DNA of 64,000 nucleotides. It comes from Mucilaginibacter robiniae (GTDB taxonomy: Bacteria > Bacteroidota > Bacteroidia > Sphingobacteriales > Sphingobacteriaceae). Below, in pieces: positions 59,919 through 64,000 of the stretch. The stretch spans positions 3,782,001-3,846,000 of the forward strand of contig NZ_CP051682.1 in the NCBI RefSeq assembly GCF_012849215.1, read 5' to 3'. Position numbers and translations under genes: made by a program. Every line of letters begins with the position of its first letter. The stretch's first letter is position 1. The notes beneath the pieces were generated by a model, which ran no database searches, had not been told where the DNA came from, and saw nothing but the letters and a program-made list of their open reading frames with translations.

Positions 59919-61481
59919 TTATTGGTTTCTTAAAGTTTCAACGTATATATCCCGACTTCTCAGATTTTTTTCTTGTACCAGCTTTTGTTTAGCTGCCATA
60001 CCTTCATTGTAAGTGCTATAATAGCCTAATACTATTTTTACCAGCTTACTGGTTTTAGTATTAATGTACGAACCTGCATTAATACCTCTTTCATGATAGC
60101 GCTTTATAATTTGGTTGGCTTGCTCCAACGTACTGAAAGCACCGCTCATTAATGCAAACTTGTAATGCTGTGTATTTGAGGGTTCGCCAACGATAGCTGT
60201 GTTGTTACTGCTTGACGGTTGAGCGGTTTGGAATACCGTTGCAGTTGGGTTTTCGCTAGTATCTTCCACATATAAATTACTGCTGGTTAATTGGTAAGTT
60301 TTAACCAATCGGCGCTTTTCGGCCTGGGCAGCAGTATAAGTATCAAAACTGCCAACGCTAATAGTTATTTTACGACCAGGATTATTTTTGTAAATCTGTG
60401 CATGAATGCCCTGTGCTTGGTATCGCTTTACAGCAGCATTAGCTTGCTCCTGCACATCGAAACTGCCTCCAATTAAAATATATCTTGATGTAGTAGTAAC
60501 AGGGGCAGATGCATGTTGCAATGCGGTGATGCCAGCAGGCTGGGCCTGAGTTATCGCAGTATCTGTATTCGCTTGTGTACGTACCTGTACGGTAGTATCT
60601 ACGCCGGTAGCGTTACCATGATTGATGATAACCGTATCGGCTATACTTGCACCTGGTGAGCCCTGTACATGCTCGGCAGCGCGCTGATGTTCTTCAGTGG
60701 CACGCTTGTTAGCTGAGTTTTCATACCAAATGATACCGCCCAGTACAATAATCAGCAGTAAAACGCCTGATACTATCCAGTTGCTCATGGTTGGCTTGGA
60801 AGCCGTTTCTACAGCCTGATTAGCTTCGGCAGGGGTAGGAATATGGCTGGGGATGGCTGGTGTTTCGGGTTGGTTCCTTAACTCGGCTCTACCCGTATGT
60901 CTTTTCGGAACCGGACCGTTATAGTCATCTGCAGCGTCAGTAACTGGTGTGTGAACTGTTGGTGCAGGTGCTAGTGGCGTTGTACTAACAGGTACATTAG
61001 TTGCCTTAAATTCTGGAGACGACGGCGCCTGAGTAACTGGTTTTTTCTGTGTAATTACAGCTTCTGGTTCGGTTCGGTTATGCAGATGAATAGGTGAAAA
61101 ACCGTACCGAACTGGGTTGGCCATACCCGAAATGTTGCTTCGGAACTTTAAATGACCGCCTTGCTGGTATAACCAGCCTAACTGCTTTACAGGTACTTCA
61201 GCTATTAATGATTGCTCTTGTAAATCGCTGATGTATTTATTCACAAAGTATCGGGCAGAACCTGTTGATACCCCATTGCGGTTACTGATGTATTTAATTA
61301 AAGTATCATCATCACCTGATGGTGTTGTATCCAAATGTGCCTGATAATGCGGCGGATAAAAGGTATCAGTTTCAACATTGTAGAAGCTTTTTATCCTAAT
61401 GCGCTTAAAAGTACCAATACCTGGTACTTTTAGTTCGCCATGCAGGCTTAAAAGTTCATCAATGTAAACAGCTAAATCCAT
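59919..61481 (-). CDS. HU-CCDC81 domain membrane protein with two SPOR domains
   Basis: 520 residues. Residues 1-115 match the prokaryotic CCDC81-like HU domains (IDELLSLHGELKVPGIGTF and ISNRNGVSTGSARYFVNKYI), followed by a Pro/Thr-rich linker, one membrane span (235-252) and, outside, a Ser/Thr linker with two SPOR repeats (about 330-400 and 445-517, YILIGGSFDVQEQANAAVKRY and YKFALMSGAFSTLEQANQII). SPOR domains bind stripped glycan strands at division sites. The HU-like cytoplasmic domain suggests a link to DNA or to a protein partner. The gene precedes exbB by 3 bases on the same strand, so it belongs to the same unit. Confidence 0.88.
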   Translation of the reverse strand: MDLAVYIDELLSLHGELKVPGIGTFKRIRIKSFYNVETDTFYPPHYQAHLDTTPSGDDDTLIKYISNRNGVSTGSARYFVNKYISDLQEQSLIAEVPVKQLGWLYQQGGHLKFRSNISGMANPVRYGFSPIHLHNRTEPEAVITQKKPVTQAPSSPEFKATNVPVSTTPLAPAPTVHTPVTDAADDYNGPVPKRHTGRAELRNQPETPAIPSHIPTPAEANQAVETASKPTMSNWIVSGVLLLIIVLGGIIWYENSANKRATEEHQRAAEHVQGSPGASIADTVIINHGNATGVDTTVQVRTQANTDTAITQAQPAGITALQHASAPVTTTSRYILIGGSFDVQEQANAAVKRYQAQGIHAQIYKNNPGRKITISVGSFDTYTAAQAEKRRLVKTYQLTSSNLYVEDTSENPTATVFQTAQPSSSNNTAIVGEPSNTQHYKFALMSGAFSTLEQANQIIKRYHERGINAGSYINTKTSKLVKIVLGYYSTYNEGMAAKQKLVQEKNLRSRDIYVETLRNQ

Positions 61482-61526
61482 TTATACCAGTCAGTCAACG
61501 TTCAAATTACAGCAAAGCAAATATAG

Positions 61527-63359
61527 TTAAAAACTAAAGCCTGCACCGCCAAATATATTAAATCCGTAGTTCGGGTAATACAACCAAGTTTGGTAAGTGG
61601 TGTTCAGGATATTGTTAGCCTGTAAAAACACGCTGATTTGTTTAGTGGCTTTGTAGGTAACGCCGCCGCTTAAATCAGCAAATGATTTTAGAGTTACTAC
61701 CTGGCTGGTTGTTGTTCCCGGCGTAATAATCATGTCCTGTACACTGCTGCGGAACAGTAACGAACCATTAATATCTATTTTGTGGTTAATGTGTAATACA
61801 GTACCTGCGGTTAGCTTAAACTTAGGCAAGTTCCAGGGTTGTGCCTGATTAGCCATTTTGTAATCTTTAACTTCAGCGTGGCCAAAGATATCTACATCAT
61901 CAGAAGCTTTGTAGTCTAGTTCGCCATCAAAACCACTAATGCGGGTACGGCCATTATCATACACTACGTTGAAGCGGTTGTTACCGGCAGGCGAGGTCAG
62001 GACATTGCTGATAAATAAAGGCAGGTCTTTAACGCTGTTGCGGAAAATAGCGGCTTTAAAGCCTAGTCCCGGAGCAATCATACCTTTTAAGCCGATGGTA
62101 ATATCAAGCTTATCAACTGAGTTCTGAATGGCAATATTTTGGCCGATAAAAGGATTGATTTCAGATAAACCGCGCAATGAGGTACGGTTTACATCACCTT
62201 TAGCTTCGGCAAACAAGCGTACATATTTAGGTATTACCTGTAACTCCAGCTTGGCTGCCGGGAAGATGTAAAACTTATCAAATGCGCCAAACTCCTTAAC
62301 AATGTTTACACCCGCATCAATTTTGTAATTATCACCCTGAAATTTCAGGTAAGGATTTAAGCGCAATAAGCTGTTATTAATGTTATACAAGCTGTCTTTT
62401 TGTGTACCTACATCAATGGAGCCACTCAGGCCAGCATAAAACTGGTTAATGGTTTGGTTAACAAAGCCGGATAGTACTAAGTTGTTTTCTTTAGCCTGAT
62501 AAGCGTTGTTGAATAAATAACCTTTCAGTTTTACAGCATAGGTAAATGCGCGGTCGGTATCCTGGTAGTTTTTGGCTAATTCACCTTCGGCACCTATGGT
62601 GTTGAAATGTTGTTTAGCAGGATCAAGGTTAGTGGCTGTAGCTAAGTTGTTGTATCCATAAAAGTAATTACCACGGCGATTATAATCAATGCGGCCAGTT
62701 AGGGTGTTGGTAGCACCAATGCTTTTGCCAAATACACCAATTTCATCCTTGCTTTCATTTTGCTTGCGATAGTCACTACCTTGCTGGGCAAAGTGTTTGG
62801 CGTAAGCGCCTACTTGCAGGGCATTGTCACGACCGTTATCTATATAAGCTTCGCCATAGGTGGTTTTTAAGCTACCCAAACCCAGCCTAACAAAGTTATT
62901 GTAAAGTGCTGAATCGCGCTCGGCAGGCATGGGCATAGCTTGCAATTGGCGTATATCAGAATTACGCTCCAGCTTTTTATCTATCGGGTTGTATTTTAAA
63001 GGTGCCTTATATTGTTCTGATTCTTCCAAATTGGGGTTGCGGCGAATTTTTACCGCATCGGCCAAAACTGGCTTGTAAACAGTAGTTACCACAATTTCTT
63101 CAGATAAACTACCGTTGTTTTGCGCCTGGTTATTACCGGCCGGTGCATTGCCGCCTTTTCTAGTGGTATCTACTTTCACGCGCGATGCAGCATCGCCCAA
63201 TTTAGTAGTTGTAGGTTTGGCAGCAGGTTTAGCAACTGGCTTTTTAGGAGCAGGTTTAACCACAGCTTTTTTAGGAGCCGGCTTTTTTACTTGTGCCTGT
63301 GCTGGCACAGCAGCAAAAGCGGCCGCAATAAGCAGGGGGTATATATATCGGGTTGTCAT
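61527..63359 (-). CDS. TonB-linked outer-membrane barrel protein with little or no plug
   Basis: 610 residues with a signal peptide (MTTRYIYPLLIAAAF, cleavage after AQA near 22). Residues 23-55 are a Lys/Ala/Pro-rich run (PAPKK and KPA repeats). A TonB-box-like EEIVVTT follows at about 88-94, then only about 60 residues before the barrel (about 155-610, alternating hydrophobic strands such as GLGSLKTTYGEAYI and closing GGAGFSF). A normal TonB-dependent receptor has a plug of about 120 residues here. The gene belongs to the TPR-barrel-SPOR-exbB-exbD-tonB unit. Confidence 0.75.
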   Translation of the reverse strand: MTTRYIYPLLIAAAFAAVPAQAQVKKPAPKKAVVKPAPKKPVAKPAAKPTTTKLGDAASRVKVDTTRKGGNAPAGNNQAQNNGSLSEEIVVTTVYKPVLADAVKIRRNPNLEESEQYKAPLKYNPIDKKLERNSDIRQLQAMPMPAERDSALYNNFVRLGLGSLKTTYGEAYIDNGRDNALQVGAYAKHFAQQGSDYRKQNESKDEIGVFGKSIGATNTLTGRIDYNRRGNYFYGYNNLATATNLDPAKQHFNTIGAEGELAKNYQDTDRAFTYAVKLKGYLFNNAYQAKENNLVLSGFVNQTINQFYAGLSGSIDVGTQKDSLYNINNSLLRLNPYLKFQGDNYKIDAGVNIVKEFGAFDKFYIFPAAKLELQVIPKYVRLFAEAKGDVNRTSLRGLSEINPFIGQNIAIQNSVDKLDITIGLKGMIAPGLGFKAAIFRNSVKDLPLFISNVLTSPAGNNRFNVVYDNGRTRISGFDGELDYKASDDVDIFGHAEVKDYKMANQAQPWNLPKFKLTAGTVLHINHKIDINGSLLFRSSVQDMIITPGTTTSQVVTLKSFADLSGGVTYKATKQISVFLQANNILNTTYQTWLYYPNYGFNIFGGAGFSF

Positions 63360-63384
63360 TGCTTAAGTTTATTCGGTATCGGGT

Positions 63385-64000
63385 TTAGTTATCCTGTTTA
63401 TTAGGTTCATTGCTGGTGGTTTTGGTAGTACCGCTACCTGTTAAGCGTTGCAGCTTTTCACGGGCAGTAGGTAAAATATCATCATCACCTTTGTAGTAAT
63501 CAATTATACTTTGCAGGGTGGCTTTAGCCTGGAAAGTATCTTTTAAACCTACATAATCATCAGCCAGCAGTATAAAGGTTTTAGCTACCCAATAGTCATA
63601 ATTTGAAAGTTTGTTTTTCAAATCAAAACAGGTTTTCTGTGAAGCTGCATAGTTACCTTTCAAATACTCAATACGGGCAATATTGTATTTAGCCTCAGCA
63701 GCAGAGATAGTTTTAGTACTGTTTACCGTGTAATTAAACTCTTTTACTGCTGTGGTGGTATCGGCTTTTTGCAAGTAAGCATAACCGGCATAAAGCCCGG
63801 TTTTAAACTTATCTTCATCTGATGCTTTTTCGTTTTCACGTATCAATTGCACATAATGTATAACATCATCGGGCATTTCCATTTGTGCGTAGCACAGTAG
63901 CAGGTTGTTAACGGCAAAGTTGTAATCGGCTTTGTACTCGGAGTTGGTTTCCAAGCGTTTCAGGAATACTACGGCTTCGTTATATTTTTTCTGTGTAATG
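63385..64000 (-). CDS. Tetratricopeptide repeat protein, 3' part (partial)
   Basis: The frame continues beyond the right edge of the window; the TTG at 63954 is not a true start. The visible 205 residues consist of TPR-like helical pairs: KYNEAVVFLKRLE, NLLLCYAQMEMPDDVIHYVQLI, ATLQSIIDYYKGD and others, ending in a Thr/Asn-rich tail. TPR proteins of this kind scaffold envelope complexes; CpoB, a TPR protein in Tol-Pal operons, is a possible analogue. It is 25 bases upstream of the barrel gene in the same unit. Confidence 0.75.
   Translation of the reverse strand, partial: ITQKKYNEAVVFLKRLETNSEYKADYNFAVNNLLLCYAQMEMPDDVIHYVQLIRENEKASDEDKFKTGLYAGYAYLQKADTTTAVKEFNYTVNSTKTISAAEAKYNIARIEYLKGNYAASQKTCFDLKNKLSNYDYWVAKTFILLADDYVGLKDTFQAKATLQSIIDYYKGDDDILPTAREKLQRLTGSGTTKTTSNEPNKQDN

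Noticed and set aside
63181..63300. Tandem DNA repeat in the Lys/Ala/Pro-rich start of the barrel protein
   Set aside because: Repetition is short, irregular and explained by amino-acid composition; no exact repeat unit at the DNA level.

Overview
The window looks like a chromosomal segment of a Bacteroidota bacterium, most likely family Sphingobacteriaceae (Mucilaginibacter/Pedobacter-like). The reasons are a Bacteroidota-type dcw cluster with an FtsL-like protein and a PASTA-bearing FtsI, a TonB-dependent receptor with a carboxypeptidase-regulatory N-terminus, Bacteroidota-only families (HU-CCDC81/SPOR, DUF2911, DUF6496, Hc1-like histone), promoters of the TTG-N19/20-TAnnTTTG type, AT-rich leaders in place of Shine-Dalgarno sites, and moderate GC. 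The genus is inferred from remembered family resemblance, not from a search. No rRNA, tRNA, CRISPR array or insertion sequence was seen.

Layout. 1-8.0 kb: the end of a glycosyltransferase, an Oar-like TonB-dependent receptor, a fused PlsC/GNAT aminolipid synthase, a ComEA-like helix-hairpin-helix protein, apt and a YceH/DUF480 protein. 8.0-24.3 kb: one uninterrupted plus-strand division and wall operon, mraZ-rsmH-ftsL-ftsI-murE-mraY-murD-ftsW-murG-murC-ftsQ-ftsA-ftsZ. It is preceded by a 412-nt control region with DnaA-box-like sites, phased MraZ boxes and a -7 promoter element, and closed by a long bidirectional terminator. MurE carries the DNPR signature of meso-diaminopimelate ligases. 24.3-38.5 kb: single genes and short operons separated by strong hairpin terminators: an SPT-family acyltransferase, histone-like Hc1, ilvE, a small secreted protein, UspA, a SerB-ACT fusion, an SDR enzyme, an arginase-fold protein lacking metal ligands, a tricorn-like S41 protease, a TlpA-type thioredoxin and a lipoprotein nuclease.

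38.6-50.2 kb is the most accessory-looking part: a Gre-like factor, a frameshifted zeta-toxin-like kinase with its small partner, a flotillin-like SPFH protein with 11-residue repeats, a small ECF-like sigma/anti-sigma pair, a Mut7-C protein, DUF2130, a class II cAMP phosphodiesterase, an AI-2E family permease, a nucleoside phosphorylase and a Vat/CatB-type acetyltransferase. 50.2-57.8 kb (minus strand): an active/inactive M16 peptidase pair, DUF2911, a Gfo/Idh/MocA oxidoreductase, an aldo-keto reductase and folC.

57.9-64 kb (minus strand): TPR protein, a barrel protein with a TonB-box-like segment but little room for a plug, an HU-CCDC81/SPOR membrane protein, ExbB, ExbD and TonB, packed tightly. 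ExbB/ExbD/TonB should transduce the proton gradient to the outer membrane. A peptidoglycan-binding SPOR protein and a TPR protein in the same unit suggest an envelope or septum function resembling Tol-Pal rather than plain nutrient uptake; that is an inference. Many gene ends carry 15-26 bp inverted repeats that serve convergent genes in both directions.
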